Assembly: GCA_964641395.1 (NCBI GenBank)
Contig: CAZXKQ010000007.1
Location: 1 to 64,000 of the forward strand
DNA: 64,000 nucleotides
Reading direction: 5' to 3'
Origin: CANQBR01 sp964641395
GTDB taxonomy: Bacteria; Bacillota; Negativicutes; Acidaminococcales; Acidaminococcaceae
Within the stretch, counting starts at the first letter, position 1. Every line of letters starts with the position of its first letter. Shown one piece after another: positions 25,525 to 34,108 of this stretch. A program made the position numbers and the translations under genes. The notes beneath the pieces were generated by a model. The model did not search any database, was not told the DNA's origin, and worked only from the letters and a program-made list of their open reading frames with translations.

Positions 25525-26606
25525 GCTAGGTAGGCAGGGGCTTCCTGCCAGGGCAGGCTGTGCAGGACGGCCTCCCCGATGCGTTTTAATATAACCAGGG
25601 TGAGCCTGTCCCCCTGTTTCTTCTTATCCTTGGCCATCACCGCCAGCAGGGGCTGCTTAGGCAGCTCCTCCCCTAGGGGCAGCTGGTAGCGGAGCAGGGC
25701 CTGCTTAAGGGCGGCGGTGGTGCCGGGGGCGGTGAGGCCCAGGGCCTCCGTCCGCTTGGTGAGCTGGTACATGCCGATGGCCACCCCCTCCCCGTGGGTG
25801 TAGGTGCCGTAGCCGTAGTACTGCTCCACTGCATGGCCCAGGGTGTGGCCGAAGTTCAAAAGGGCCCGCAGCCCGGTGTCCAGTTCGTCCTGCTCTACGA
25901 TCCGGGCCTTGATGGCGCAGCAGGCGGCCACCAGCTGGGGAGCCGCCGCCAAGAGGGCGGCGTCGTCCTCACAGGCGGCCAACTGCCGGAAGAGGGCTGC
26001 GTCCTTGATGCAGCCGTACTTGATGGCCTCCGCCGTACCGTCGTGGAGGAAGCGGGTGGGCAGGGTGCCGAGCAGCTCTGTGTCGATGTACACCGCCTTA
26101 GGCTGGTAGAAGGCGCCGGCCAGGTTCTTCCCCGCTGCCAGGTCCACCGCCACCTTCCCTCCTACGCTGCTGTCGATCTGGGCCAGCAGGGAGGTGGGCA
26201 CCTGGACGAAGCTGAGGCCCCGCATGTAGCAGGCGGCGGCGAAGCCGCCTAGATCCCCCACCACCCCTCCTCCCAGGGTGAGGACCAGGTCGCTGCGGGT
26301 CAGCCCGGCCTGGGCCATGGCCTCCAAGAGCCGGCCTAGGTGGGCCAGGTTCTTGCTCCCCTCCCCGGCGGGGATGAGGAGGCTGAAGCTGGCCAGCCCC
26401 GCCTCCGCCAAGGAGGCGGCCAGCCGCCGGCCGTAGAGGGGGCCTACATTGCTGTCGCTGATGATGCAGGCCTGGCGGGCCTTAGGCAGCAGCTGGGCCA
26501 CCGCCCCGCCCACGCCGTCCAGCAGGCCACGGCCGCTGTAGATGTGGTAGGCCTTAGGGCCTAGGTCCACGGTAATAGTCTGGTGCAGGCCTTTAAGGGT
26601 TGCCAC
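25521..26606 (-). CDS. aroB: 3-dehydroquinate synthase
   Basis: A 361-residue NAD- and zinc-dependent enzyme that cyclises DAHP to 3-dehydroquinate (step 2). GGGVVGDLGGFAA, VPTSLLAQIDSSVGGK and the metal-binding segment NFGHTLGHAVE are all visible. It overlaps the end of tyrA by 14 bases. Confidence 0.97.
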   Translation of the reverse strand: MATLKGLHQTITVDLGPKAYHIYSGRGLLDGVGGAVAQLLPKARQACIISDSNVGPLYGRRLAASLAEAGLASFSLLIPAGEGSKNLAHLGRLLEAMAQAGLTRSDLVLTLGGGVVGDLGGFAAACYMRGLSFVQVPTSLLAQIDSSVGGKVAVDLAAGKNLAGAFYQPKAVYIDTELLGTLPTRFLHDGTAEAIKYGCIKDAALFRQLAACEDDAALLAAAPQLVAACCAIKARIVEQDELDTGLRALLNFGHTLGHAVEQYYGYGTYTHGEGVAIGMYQLTKRTEALGLTAPGTTAALKQALLRYQLPLGEELPKQPLLAVMAKDKKKQGDRLTLVILKRIGEAVLHSLPWQEAPAYLA

Positions 26607-27495
26607 GGTTCAATCCCCTTCTCCTCTCCCTGGCCAGGCGCATCAAGGCCTTCATAGCCTCTCCGTCCCCCCGGCCCAGGGCCTGCTGCCACAGGTGCAG
26701 CTGTGCTACGTACTTGTCCAGCTCCGCCAGCAGTTCCTCCCTGTTGCTCAAGAAGAGGTCGCACCACAGCTCCGGATTGATGTCTGCCACCCTGGTGCCG
26801 TCCTTAAAGCTGCCAGCCACAAAAAAGCGGGTGTTCTCGTTATAGGAGGGGCTGTCGATGAGGGCCACGGCGGCCACATGGGTGAGCTGGCTCACGTAGG
26901 CGATGATCCTGTCGTGCTCCTGGGGCGTCACCGTCACCGTCTGCTTACAGCCCAGGGCCAGGGCGAAGCTGCGCAGCCAGGCCACAGCCTGGGGGCTGTT
27001 GGCCTCCGTAGGCACCACGATGTAGTTGGCCGAGTGGAAGATCTTCTCCGAGGCCATGGCCAGGCCCTGGGCCTCCCGCCCTGCCATAGGGTGGCCGGCG
27101 ATGAACTCCATGCCCTGGGGCAGCACCCTCTGGATGTCGTAGGGCAGGCTGCCCTTGATGCCGGTCACATCCGTCACCAAGGCGTCGGCCTTGAAGTAGG
27201 CCGCATTGGCCGTGATGAAACTGTACACCGCCTCAGGGTAGATGGCGCAGAGCACCACGTCCGCCTCTCCCAGGGCCGGCCCCGGCTGCTGGAGGGCCAG
27301 GTCTAGCAGGCCCAGGGCCTGGGCCTCCTCTAGCACCGCCCCCTCCCTGTCCAGGCCGATGATGCGCTTCACTCCCAGGCAGCGCAGGGCCTTGGCCATA
27401 GAGCCGCCGATGACGCCTAGGCCGATGATGGCGAAGCTCAGCCCCCCTAGGGAGAGGCCGCCGTCAGGGCCTAGGCCCTTAAAACCACTGTCCAC
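26593..27495 (-). CDS. tyrA: Prephenate dehydrogenase
   Basis: A 300-residue NAD-dependent enzyme that turns prephenate into 4-hydroxyphenylpyruvate on the tyrosine branch. The nucleotide-binding IIGLGVIGGSMAKAL is at about 23-37, GHPMAGRE and the catalytic-His region follow. No C-terminal ACT domain is present (the Firmicute TyrA often has one), so feedback control may reside elsewhere. The start appears to be GTG at 27495 with GGAGGT eight bases upstream. Confidence 0.94.
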   Translation of the reverse strand: MDSGFKGLGPDGGLSLGGLSFAIIGLGVIGGSMAKALRCLGVKRIIGLDREGAVLEEAQALGLLDLALQQPGPALGEADVVLCAIYPEAVYSFITANAAYFKADALVTDVTGIKGSLPYDIQRVLPQGMEFIAGHPMAGREAQGLAMASEKIFHSANYIVVPTEANSPQAVAWLRSFALALGCKQTVTVTPQEHDRIIAYVSQLTHVAAVALIDSPSYNENTRFFVAGSFKDGTRVADINPELWCDLFLSNREELLAELDKYVAQLHLWQQALGRGDGEAMKALMRLARERRRGLNRGNP

Positions 27496-27545
27496 GCTAA
27501 TTTACCTCCATCCTACCGTACTACTATATAAATTAGCCTTTCAGT

Positions 27546-28559
27546 CTACAAATCCCTGCCTATAATGCGGGCAATGCCCTTTAATTCTCCCATTAAGCGG
27601 GCGAAGCGCTCCGGTTTCAAGGACTGGGCCCCGTCGCAGAGGGCGGCCTCCGGATTGTTGTGCACCTCGATGATCAGGCCGTCCGCCCCTACGGCCACCG
27701 CCGCCTTGGCCAGGGGCTCCACCATCCACCACATGCCGGCGGCGTGGCTGGGATCCACGATCACCGGCAGGTGGGAGAGCTTCTTCACTGCAGGGATGGC
27801 GCTCAGGTCCAAGGTGTTGCGGGTGTACTGCTCAAAGGTGCGGATGCCCCGCTCGCAGAGGATGACGTTGTCGTTGCCCCCTGCCATAATGTATTCGGCG
27901 CTCATGATCCACTCCTCGATAGTGGCGGCCAGGCCCCGTTTCAGCAGGATGGGCTTGCGGATCTTCCCCAGCTCCTTCAACAGGCTGAAGTTCTGCATGT
28001 TGCGGGCCCCCACCTGGATCAGGTCCACATCCTCCACGTAGCGCTCTATCATGTCGGCGCTCATGATCTCGGTGACGATGGGCAGGCCGGAGGCCTCCCG
28101 GGCCGCCTTCAGGTAGTCCAGGCCCAGCTCCTGCAGGCCCTGGAAGGAGTAGGGGGAGGTGCGGGGTTTGAAGGCCCCGCCCCGCAGCATGCTGGCACCG
28201 CCGATCTTCACCGCGGCGGCGATCTGGCACACCTGCTCCTCAGTCTCTACCGAGCAGGGGCCGGCGATGACCTGGAGCTTGCGGCCCCCCACCTTGACCC
28301 CCGCCACATCCACCACCGTGTCATCTGGGTGGAACATCCGGTTGGCCCGTTTGAAGGGCTCCTGCACCCGCATAACCTTCTCCACGCTGTCGTCCACCCG
28401 GTACTGGTTGATGTCCAGCACGCTGGTGTCGCCGATGATGCCGAAGATGGTCATGTTGACGCCGTTGATCTCGTTAATCTGGAAGCCGCTGGCCTCCAGG
28501 TTGGCCTTGATCTTGTTCCTGCTCTCTACAGAAGCGCCGGGTTTGAATACGATTACCAT
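27546..28559 (-). CDS. aroF: 3-deoxy-7-phosphoheptulonate (DAHP) synthase, type I-beta with N-terminal regulatory domain
   Basis: A 337-residue enzyme that condenses PEP and erythrose 4-phosphate, the committed step into aromatic biosynthesis. Residues 1-65 form a ferredoxin-like/ACT-like domain as in the Thermotoga and related I-beta enzymes. The barrel contains AGPCSVETEEQ, KPRTSPYSFQG and DPSHAAG. The start at 28559 has AAGGAGAGG upstream; the 13 codons in front belong to the leader. It is the first enzyme gene of the operon and lies 85-110 bp after the attenuator hairpin. Confidence 0.96.
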   Translation of the reverse strand: MVIVFKPGASVESRNKIKANLEASGFQINEINGVNMTIFGIIGDTSVLDINQYRVDDSVEKVMRVQEPFKRANRMFHPDDTVVDVAGVKVGGRKLQVIAGPCSVETEEQVCQIAAAVKIGGASMLRGGAFKPRTSPYSFQGLQELGLDYLKAAREASGLPIVTEIMSADMIERYVEDVDLIQVGARNMQNFSLLKELGKIRKPILLKRGLAATIEEWIMSAEYIMAGGNDNVILCERGIRTFEQYTRNTLDLSAIPAVKKLSHLPVIVDPSHAAGMWWMVEPLAKAAVAVGADGLIIEVHNNPEAALCDGAQSLKPERFARLMGELKGIARIIGRDL

Positions 28560-28640
28560 GATGTCCTCTCCTTTTTCCTTCAGAGTCGCCTTAACCACAC
28601 CTTAAGCTGGCCAGTCCCTGGTCAGGGCCCGCCTATAAGA

Positions 28641-28670
28641 AAAAGCAGGCCCACGTAAATGAGCCTGCTG
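28641..28670 (-). terminator. Leader terminator (attenuator) of the aro operon
   Basis: On the minus strand AGCAGGCTCA pairs with TGGGCCTGCT (10 bp, six-base loop) and is followed by TTTTTCTTA. It lies after the leader peptide and 80 bases before the aroF start, so it must be read through for operon expression. An upstream CTGTTG (28697-28702) can pair with CAGCAG in the 5' arm and could form an antiterminator. Confidence 0.88.
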
Positions 28671-28722
28671 CAAGCTGCGCCGCTGTCAATCGTTCCAACA
28701 GCTGTCAACCCTTGGCTACTTT

Positions 28723-28848
28723 TTACGGAACTGATGCTTGTGGACTTTTCTCCGCCATAGCGAAAGCGCCGGTGCTAAAGTAATAGCTAAAGACCGGGGC
28801 GTAAGGAAAGTCGAAATAAGCATTAGCGTTCTGTCTTAAAGCAGCCAT
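28723..28848 (-). CDS. Phe/Tyr-rich leader peptide of the aromatic biosynthesis operon
   Basis: A 41-codon open frame with AGGTGG seven bases before its ATG. It encodes Tyr at 11, 16, 22 and 23 and Phe at 12, 14, 20, 24 and 29: nine of nineteen residues between positions 11 and 29. The peptide has no other features and resembles no family I know. It lies between a consensus promoter and an intrinsic terminator, directly upstream of DAHP synthase. This is the arrangement of pheL/tyr-type transcription attenuation, in which ribosome stalling at Phe/Tyr codons decides whether the terminator forms. It is too short for most gene finders. Confidence 0.82.
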   Translation of the reverse strand: MAALRQNANAYFDFPYAPVFSYYFSTGAFAMAEKSPQASVP

Positions 28849-28898
28849 CTAATCCACCTGTAAAGGAAGGGCGAAGGCGGAAGCCAACGATTAGGCTT

Positions 28899-28927
28899 AT
28901 TGTAACCCAGCCCAGGGCCTGCGTCAA
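28899..28927 (-). promoter_or_regulatory. Sigma-A promoter of the aro operon
   Basis: TTGACG (28922-28927), a 17-base spacer and TACAAT (28899-28904) on the minus strand, about 50 bases before the leader peptide start. Confidence 0.88.
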
Positions 28928-29015
28928 GGGAAAAGTAGAAAAACTGTTACAAAATAGTCCTGGCCGACCGCTATTGTAATATAGTTTACACTCACAAGCT
29001 TTGGGCCAAGACGGC

Positions 29016-29342
29016 CTACTTAGAACTGATGTAGTCAAAGGCCCGGGCCTTGTCCATGTGCACCTTCTCCACCCAGGCCCGGAAGCGGGCGTGGTTGGTT
29101 ACGTCCAGCACCTCACAGCTGCCGTAGCGGTCGATGTCCCCTTCCACTACATCCCCCACCTGGGGGAAGCGGGACAGGTAGAAGTTGACCTTGAGGCCGC
29201 TGTACTGGGCGTAGCGCTGGGTCTGCACCACGAAGAAGCGCTTCCCCTTGTCCGCATAGACCACCCTGCCGCCGGCAGCAGAGCAGAGGGCGGCGAGGCT
29301 CACTAAGAAGGCGGTCAAGAACAGCAGAAAAAGTTTTTTCAT
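29016..29342 (-). CDS. Small exported protein of unknown function
   Basis: A 108-residue protein with a clear signal peptide (MKKLFLLFLTAFLVSLAALCSA, cleavage near residues 22-24). The mature part is about 85 residues and mostly beta-like, with VVQTQRYAQYSG and GDVVEGDIDRYGSCEV. I do not recognise a family. The ATG at 29342 is preferred because GGGAGG lies eight bases before it, whereas the ATG two codons earlier abuts the site. It is a single gene. Confidence 0.75.
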   Translation of the reverse strand: MKKLFLLFLTAFLVSLAALCSAAGGRVVYADKGKRFFVVQTQRYAQYSGLKVNFYLSRFPQVGDVVEGDIDRYGSCEVLDVTNHARFRAWVEKVHMDKARAFDYISSK

Positions 29343-29383
29343 CTCCATCCCTCCCTAAGGGTATTGTAGAACCGCCGTCCCCC

Positions 29384-30118
29384 TCAGGCCAGGGCCCGCC
29401 AGACCAGGCTCAGGCCTCCCAGCCCCACCACCAAGAGGGCCAGGCGGCGGAAGAGGGCGGGGTTCAGCTTGCTGAAGAACCGGTTCCCCACCAGGGTGCC
29501 GATGAGCATGGCCGGCAGCATGGCTCCCAGCAGGGTCCAGTCCTCCACCGCCTGGGTATTGCCTACCAGGTAGTTGAAGGCCAGGCTGCAGAAGGATTGG
29601 AAGCCGAAGTACCAGATTAAATTGGAGCGGAGGGCGCCCTTCTCCATCCCCTCGTTCAGGCAGTAGAGGATGATAGGGGGGCCGCTGACCCCGGTGGCCG
29701 TGCCGAAGAAGCCGCTGACGCAGCCGGCCGCCAGCCGGCCCAGCCTTTTATCGGCCACGGGAAAGGAGAACTGCCGGCCTAGCAGGAGGGCGGCCAGCAG
29801 GAGGACGCAGCCAAGGAACAGCTCCATCTGCCGCAGGGGCAGCCGCTGCAGGGCCAGCACCCCGGGCACCGCCCCTACCAGGCTGCCTAGGGCGAAGGCG
29901 GCCACCACCTGCCACTGCCACTGGCCCCAGGTCTGGGCCATGTTCACCAGCCGGGTGACCAGGGCCAGGAAGAGCACCAGGATGATGGAGGCCTTCACCG
30001 ACAGCACCAGGTTCAAGAGGGGCAGGGCCACCAGGGCGAAGCCGAAGCCGGTGACGGTGGTGAAGAAGGAGCCGGCCAGCACCGCCAGCCCTGCTAGAAG
30101 GTAGGTGGCTGCCGTCAT
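29384..30118 (-). CDS. TauE/SafE-family sulfite/anion exporter-like membrane protein
   Basis: A 244-residue membrane protein with about eight hydrophobic helices and the duplicated TauE/SafE pattern (GFGFALVALPLL near the start, FFGTATGVSGPP in the second half). Members export sulfite, sulfoacetate or related anions. The substrate here is unknown and the neighbours give no hint. Confidence 0.88.
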   Translation of the reverse strand: MTAATYLLAGLAVLAGSFFTTVTGFGFALVALPLLNLVLSVKASIILVLFLALVTRLVNMAQTWGQWQWQVVAAFALGSLVGAVPGVLALQRLPLRQMELFLGCVLLLAALLLGRQFSFPVADKRLGRLAAGCVSGFFGTATGVSGPPIILYCLNEGMEKGALRSNLIWYFGFQSFCSLAFNYLVGNTQAVEDWTLLGAMLPAMLIGTLVGNRFFSKLNPALFRRLALLVVGLGGLSLVWRALA

Positions 30119-30170
30119 GCCGCCTCCCCGGCCGCCCTGCCGCCAGCCAGCCCCTCCCTAGCTGCAGCCC

Positions 30171-30599
30171 TCACCACTTTTCCGGCAGCTTCTCTGCCAC
30201 CGGGCCCATGATGAACATGATGGTGCTGGCCTGGGCGATGAGGGAGCCGTCTTCCTCGGTGATCTGGGCCGCGATGTTGATGGTGGACTGGCCCCGGTGG
30301 ACGATGGAGCTGCTGCAGCGGAGGCTGCCGAAGCCCTTCACCCCTGCCAGGTAGGTGATATTCATGTTGAGGGTGGTGGCCATCTTGCCTACGGAAGCGC
30401 AGGTGATGCCGTTGACGCAGTCCGCCAGGGCCGCCAGGGCGCCCCCGTGGACCCCCAGCCAGTGGTTGGTGTGGATGTCGAAGTCGATGGGCATCACCAG
30501 GCTGCAGCCGCCGCAGTGCACCTCTTGGATCTGGATCTTCAAAACGTTCATAAAGGCGTTGGTGCTCCACATCTTGCGGATTAGGGCTTCTGGGTTCAT
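30171..30599 (-). CDS. PaaI-family hotdog-fold acyl-CoA thioesterase
   Basis: A 142-residue single hotdog domain. The HGGALAALADCVNG segment (about 65-78) is the hallmark of PaaI/YdiI-type thioesterases: the Gly-Gly and the following acidic residue lie in the active site. The substrate is unknown; hydrolysis of a small or aryl acyl-CoA is typical. It sits between the TauE gene and the AEC transporter of the malonate cluster and may or may not belong to that cluster. Confidence 0.88.
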   Translation of the reverse strand: MNPEALIRKMWSTNAFMNVLKIQIQEVHCGGCSLVMPIDFDIHTNHWLGVHGGALAALADCVNGITCASVGKMATTLNMNITYLAGVKGFGSLRCSSSIVHRGQSTINIAAQITEEDGSLIAQASTIMFIMGPVAEKLPEKW

Positions 30600-30699
30600 A
30601 GGGTACCTCCTTAAGGTTTAGATACAGGAGCCAGACTGGTCTAATTATAGTCTAGGCCGGCCCTGGAAGGCAAGGCCTTTTTCGCACCAGAGCCGGGGC

Positions 30700-31653
30700 T
30701 CAGAAGAAGACGTTGACGACGGTCATGTAGAGGGGGATGACGATGAGGCCCCCTAGGATGGTGATGAAGGAGAGGGCGGCGGCGTAGGAACTGTCCGCCC
30801 CGTACTGCTTAGAGACGATGGCCATCTGGGTCATGGCGGGCATGGCGGCCTGCATGGTGAAGACCCGCAGGGAGATGGGGGCCACCGGGATGAAGGGGGC
30901 CAGCACCAGGACGCAGAGGGGGCAGACTAGGAAGCGGCCTAGGAGGCCCAGGTAGATGTCCCGCTCAAAGTTGAAGTGGCGCAGGCTGATCTTGCTGATC
31001 TCGATGCCGATGAAGACCAGGGAGAGGGGGGTGGTGAGGTTGCCGATGTACTGGAAGCCCCTAAAGAGGAAGCGAGGCACCGGGATGCTGAAGATGATCA
31101 ACAGCAGGGCCGCCACGAAGGCGATGAGGGGCGGGGACCACAGCTTCTTCAGCACCGAAAGGGAGAAGGGGTTGCTCCCCTTCCCCTCCACGTCGGCCAC
31201 GATGTTCTGCACCCCCAGGGTCCAGAAGAAGACCAGGTTGACGATGTAGTAGAGCATCACCGAGGGGATGCTCACATCCCCGAAGAGGGCCTGGTTCACC
31301 GGCAGGCCGATGAACATAGTGTTGGCGATGAAGAAGTTGGTGATGAAGATGCCCCGCCGGCCGTGGCGCACTTGAAAGACCCGGCCTACCAGCCTGCCCA
31401 CTATCAGGGCCAGGACGATGGAGCAGACAGGCAGCAGGGTGTCCGGCGCCAGCTCCGCCAACTGCTGGGCGGTGAAGTTCTTGGTCAAGCTGGTGATCAT
31501 GTAGAGGGGGAGGGAGACGTTGGTGACCAGGCGGGCGATGATGGTGCTGCTGTTCTCGGCAAACCAGCCTTTCAGGCTCAGCACGTAGCCCACCCCTACG
31601 ATGAAGACGATGGTGAAGATGCCCTCCAGGGCCTGCAAGATGAAGCCTAACAT
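30700..31653 (-). CDS. AEC-family transporter (auxin efflux carrier fold), candidate malonate carrier
   Basis: A 317-residue membrane protein with about ten hydrophobic helices, including the paired NxxLP-type region (FIANTMFIGLPVNQALFGD) of the AEC family. MdcF malonate carriers belong to this family, and the gene directly follows mdcB of the malonate decarboxylase cluster, so malonate transport is the likely role. It would be a second carrier besides MadLM. A hairpin in the 135-bp gap before it may limit read-through. Confidence 0.82.
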   Translation of the reverse strand: MLGFILQALEGIFTIVFIVGVGYVLSLKGWFAENSSTIIARLVTNVSLPLYMITSLTKNFTAQQLAELAPDTLLPVCSIVLALIVGRLVGRVFQVRHGRRGIFITNFFIANTMFIGLPVNQALFGDVSIPSVMLYYIVNLVFFWTLGVQNIVADVEGKGSNPFSLSVLKKLWSPPLIAFVAALLLIIFSIPVPRFLFRGFQYIGNLTTPLSLVFIGIEISKISLRHFNFERDIYLGLLGRFLVCPLCVLVLAPFIPVAPISLRVFTMQAAMPAMTQMAIVSKQYGADSSYAAALSFITILGGLIVIPLYMTVVNVFF

Positions 31654-31692
31654 AGAAATAATCCTTTCCTAAGCCAAGGGAGTTAAAGACAC

Positions 31693-31722
31693 ACAAGGTC
31701 CGCCTGCAGAGGCGAACCTTGT
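31693..31722. terminator. Hairpin between mdcB and the AEC transporter
   Basis: Near-perfect stem ACAAGGTCCGCCT/AGGCGAACCTTGT with a four-base loop. The minus strand lacks a long T-tract (GTGTCTTT follows), and the plus strand has GCTTTTT. It is probably a weak or partial terminator, or an mRNA processing or stabilising hairpin. Confidence 0.55.
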
Positions 31723-31788
31723 ATGCTTTTTAGGAGGTGTTAAGATTGGGATGTGTTTATGCTAAGGAGGGCCGCCCTGCTCATGTCC

Positions 31789-32736
31789 CTAAAGCAGGGC
31801 AGTGGGAAACTCCTTATTTTCTAAGAGATAGAGGGCTATGGTGATAGAAAGGAGGTCTGCGCTGCCTCCGGGGCTGATGCCCTGGCTGACGAAGGCCCGC
31901 TCCGCCTCTGCCAAGGCCTGGCGGCCGGCGGGGGTGAAGACGCTGCCTAGCTCCAAGAGCCGGGCCGCCTCTTCCTTGACCTGCCGGGCGGCTGCTGTGC
32001 CTGCCCGCCAAACCACGTTGCTGTCTTCTACCACGGCCAGGAGCTGGATGAAGCTGTGCACTAAAGCGTCATTCAGGCTGGCCCCTGCGGCCAGGGCGGC
32101 GGTGAGGGCCGGCAGCCCCCAGCCTACCACGCTGGGAAAGCCCTGTTCAATTTCGCCTCTGATGCCTATTATACCATAGCGCCGGTACAATTGCTCCCCT
32201 GCCGTCCGGCTTTTTTTACAGTTGGCTAACTCTCGCTCCACCAGCCCTGCGGTCATGGCCCGGACTACCGGGAGGAGGTCCTCCTTCCCTAGGCGGTGTT
32301 GCAGGCAGTAGCCTGCCGCGGCACAGAGGAGGCCGCCGCTGAAGAGGATGCCCCGCTGGGTGTTCACGCCCTTGGTAGCCTGCAGCATCTCCCTCTCCGC
32401 CCCTACCCCGTAGGCCCTGGCCCTTTGGAAGAGGTCTTGGGGACTGCCGGGGCGGCACAGGCCCAGCTCCAAAAGATCGGCAAAGGCCTGGGCCAGCACG
32501 GCGCTGCTGGCGGCAAAGGTGAGGATGTCCATGTCCCGGTGGGCCCCCTGGCTGCACCTGGTGACCAGGCCGGGCTTAGGATGGACGCACACTTCTAACA
32601 TGACGGCCTGGCTGAGGTAGAGGCCCAGCCTCACCAGGCCCGGATCCGGGTGGGGAAGGGAAGCAAGCTGATACGCCGCCTGTCCAGGCCCTAGGCTGGC
32701 GCCTAGCGCCTCCGCCTTCATCATAGCTTGCCACAC
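31789..32736 (-). CDS. mdcB: Triphosphoribosyl-dephospho-CoA synthase (MdcB/CitG family)
   Basis: A 315-residue enzyme that makes 2'-(5''-triphosphoribosyl)-3'-dephospho-CoA from ATP and dephospho-CoA, the precursor of the prosthetic group of the malonate decarboxylase acyl carrier protein. Family features are VCVHPKPGLVTR and SQGAHRDMDILTF near residues 50-75, and the C-terminal SPGGSADLLSI. It works upstream of the MdcG-type transferase in the same cluster. Confidence 0.92.
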   Translation of the reverse strand: MWQAMMKAEALGASLGPGQAAYQLASLPHPDPGLVRLGLYLSQAVMLEVCVHPKPGLVTRCSQGAHRDMDILTFAASSAVLAQAFADLLELGLCRPGSPQDLFQRARAYGVGAEREMLQATKGVNTQRGILFSGGLLCAAAGYCLQHRLGKEDLLPVVRAMTAGLVERELANCKKSRTAGEQLYRRYGIIGIRGEIEQGFPSVVGWGLPALTAALAAGASLNDALVHSFIQLLAVVEDSNVVWRAGTAAARQVKEEAARLLELGSVFTPAGRQALAEAERAFVSQGISPGGSADLLSITIALYLLENKEFPTALL

Positions 32737-32861
32737 GCAGCGCTCAGCTCCTTCTCATCCTTCTCGTCTTACTCAACCTTCTCAACCTCATCCCCTGCCG
32801 CCCCTGGGGCCTGGCAGGCCGGCTAGGGCGGCACGGGGTACTTGCAAGAGGAACCTAGGGC

Positions 32862-33617
32862 TTAACCAAAGATGGCCTTGGTCAGGAAGTAGAAGATAGA
32901 GGGGAAGGTCAGGCAGCCAGAGCCGGTGTAGAAGGTGGCAGTCATGGCTGCGTAGGGAACCAGCTTAGGATCTACTGCGGCCATACCGGCAGCAGTGCCA
33001 GAGGTGGTGCCTGCCAACCCGCCGAAGACCATGGCCGACTGAGGATTGTTGATGCCCAGGGGCTTGGCCACGAAGGGGGTGAAGATCATTACTGCCAGGG
33101 ACTTAACTACGCCGGCAGCAATGGAGATGGCGATAACCTCGCTAGAGGCGCCTAAGGCCGCACCAGTTACAGGGCCTACTACGAAGGTAGCTACCCCTGC
33201 ACCGATGGTAACTAGGTCGACGCTGGAACGATAGCCCAGGGCGAAGGCCACTACCACGCCGGCGATCCAGGAGGTGATGAGGCCGAAGACCAGGGACAGC
33301 ACGCCTACGATGCCTACTTTCTTGATCTCCCGCAGGTCGGCGCCGAAGGCGGTAGATACGATGGCGAAGTCACGGAACATAGCGCCGCCCATCAGGCCGA
33401 TGCCAGCGAAGAGGGGGATGGTGGCGATACCCTTGGAGCCGCCGCCGATATAGGCCATTACCAGGCCGAAGAGGATGGCTACCGCGCTGCCGTGGATACG
33501 GCCCTTGGACAGCCCTGCCAGCTTATAAGCGATTAAGTTGGCGATGGCGATAATAACGAAAGCGGTAATCAAACCGTTTGACATTAAAACTTTGCCAAAC
33601 ATCGCACCGAAGTTCAT
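32862..33617 (-). CDS. madM: Malonate transporter, MadM subunit
   Basis: A 251-residue membrane protein with about seven hydrophobic segments, closely resembling MadM of the MadLM malonate:Na+ symporter of Malonomonas rubra. Glycine-rich helices such as GGLAGTTSGTAAGMAAVDP are conserved. It follows madL by 19 bp; both are needed for transport in the described system. Confidence 0.92.
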   Translation of the reverse strand: MNFGAMFGKVLMSNGLITAFVIIAIANLIAYKLAGLSKGRIHGSAVAILFGLVMAYIGGGSKGIATIPLFAGIGLMGGAMFRDFAIVSTAFGADLREIKKVGIVGVLSLVFGLITSWIAGVVVAFALGYRSSVDLVTIGAGVATFVVGPVTGAALGASSEVIAISIAAGVVKSLAVMIFTPFVAKPLGINNPQSAMVFGGLAGTTSGTAAGMAAVDPKLVPYAAMTATFYTGSGCLTFPSIFYFLTKAIFG

Positions 33618-33636
33618 AATGATACCTCCTATCTAC

Positions 33637-33993
33637 TTATTTCTTAGCAAACGAGCTGAGCACGGGTATCAGCAGGAAGGCCAGGGCGGAGCCTAACAGG
33701 CCGCCTAAGAAGGCTACGATGCCGCCGGAAACGGCTGCTGCTACGTTCTGAATGGAGCTCATCGCTACTACGATAGGAATGTACATTGCGGACCAGAAGG
33801 CGATGCCCTCTTGGGACTTCTTGTCCAACCAGCCGGCGTCGATGCCCTTGTTGCTCAAAAGGATCAGGAAGAGCATGGCAAAGCCTACGCCGCCGATGTT
33901 GGCCTTAACCCCCAGCAGGGCGCCTAGCACATCGCCGATATACATGCCAGTTAGATAGCAGAAAGCTAGCAAACCTACACCATAAATTACCAT
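33637..33993 (-). CDS. madL: Malonate transporter, MadL subunit
   Basis: A 118-residue membrane protein with three to four hydrophobic segments, the small partner of MadM. I placed the start at 33993 (MVIYGVGLLAF), where AAGGAGAG lies nine bases upstream; the 12 codons before it are poor protein sequence. It lies between the second biotin carrier gene and madM. Confidence 0.9.
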   Translation of the reverse strand: MVIYGVGLLAFCYLTGMYIGDVLGALLGVKANIGGVGFAMLFLILLSNKGIDAGWLDKKSQEGIAFWSAMYIPIVVAMSSIQNVAAAVSGGIVAFLGGLLGSALAFLLIPVLSSFAKK

Positions 33994-34028
33994 AATAAAT
34001 CTCTCCTTAGTACAATTTTTTATTATCA

Positions 34029-34058
34029 CCGCCCAGGCCTAGGGGTAGGCCCAGGCGG
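34029..34058 (-). other. GC-rich hairpin between madF and madL
   Basis: CCGCC-T-GGGCCTA-CCCC-TAGGCC-T-GGGCGG on the minus strand, followed by TGATAATAAAAAA rather than T. It is therefore not an intrinsic terminator. A role in mRNA processing or in setting the ratio of carrier to transporter is possible. Confidence 0.5.
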
Positions 34059-34108
34059 CGAAACAACTAAAGGGATTAATATGCGGCTCTTAGGAAACTT
34101 GTTTCAGC

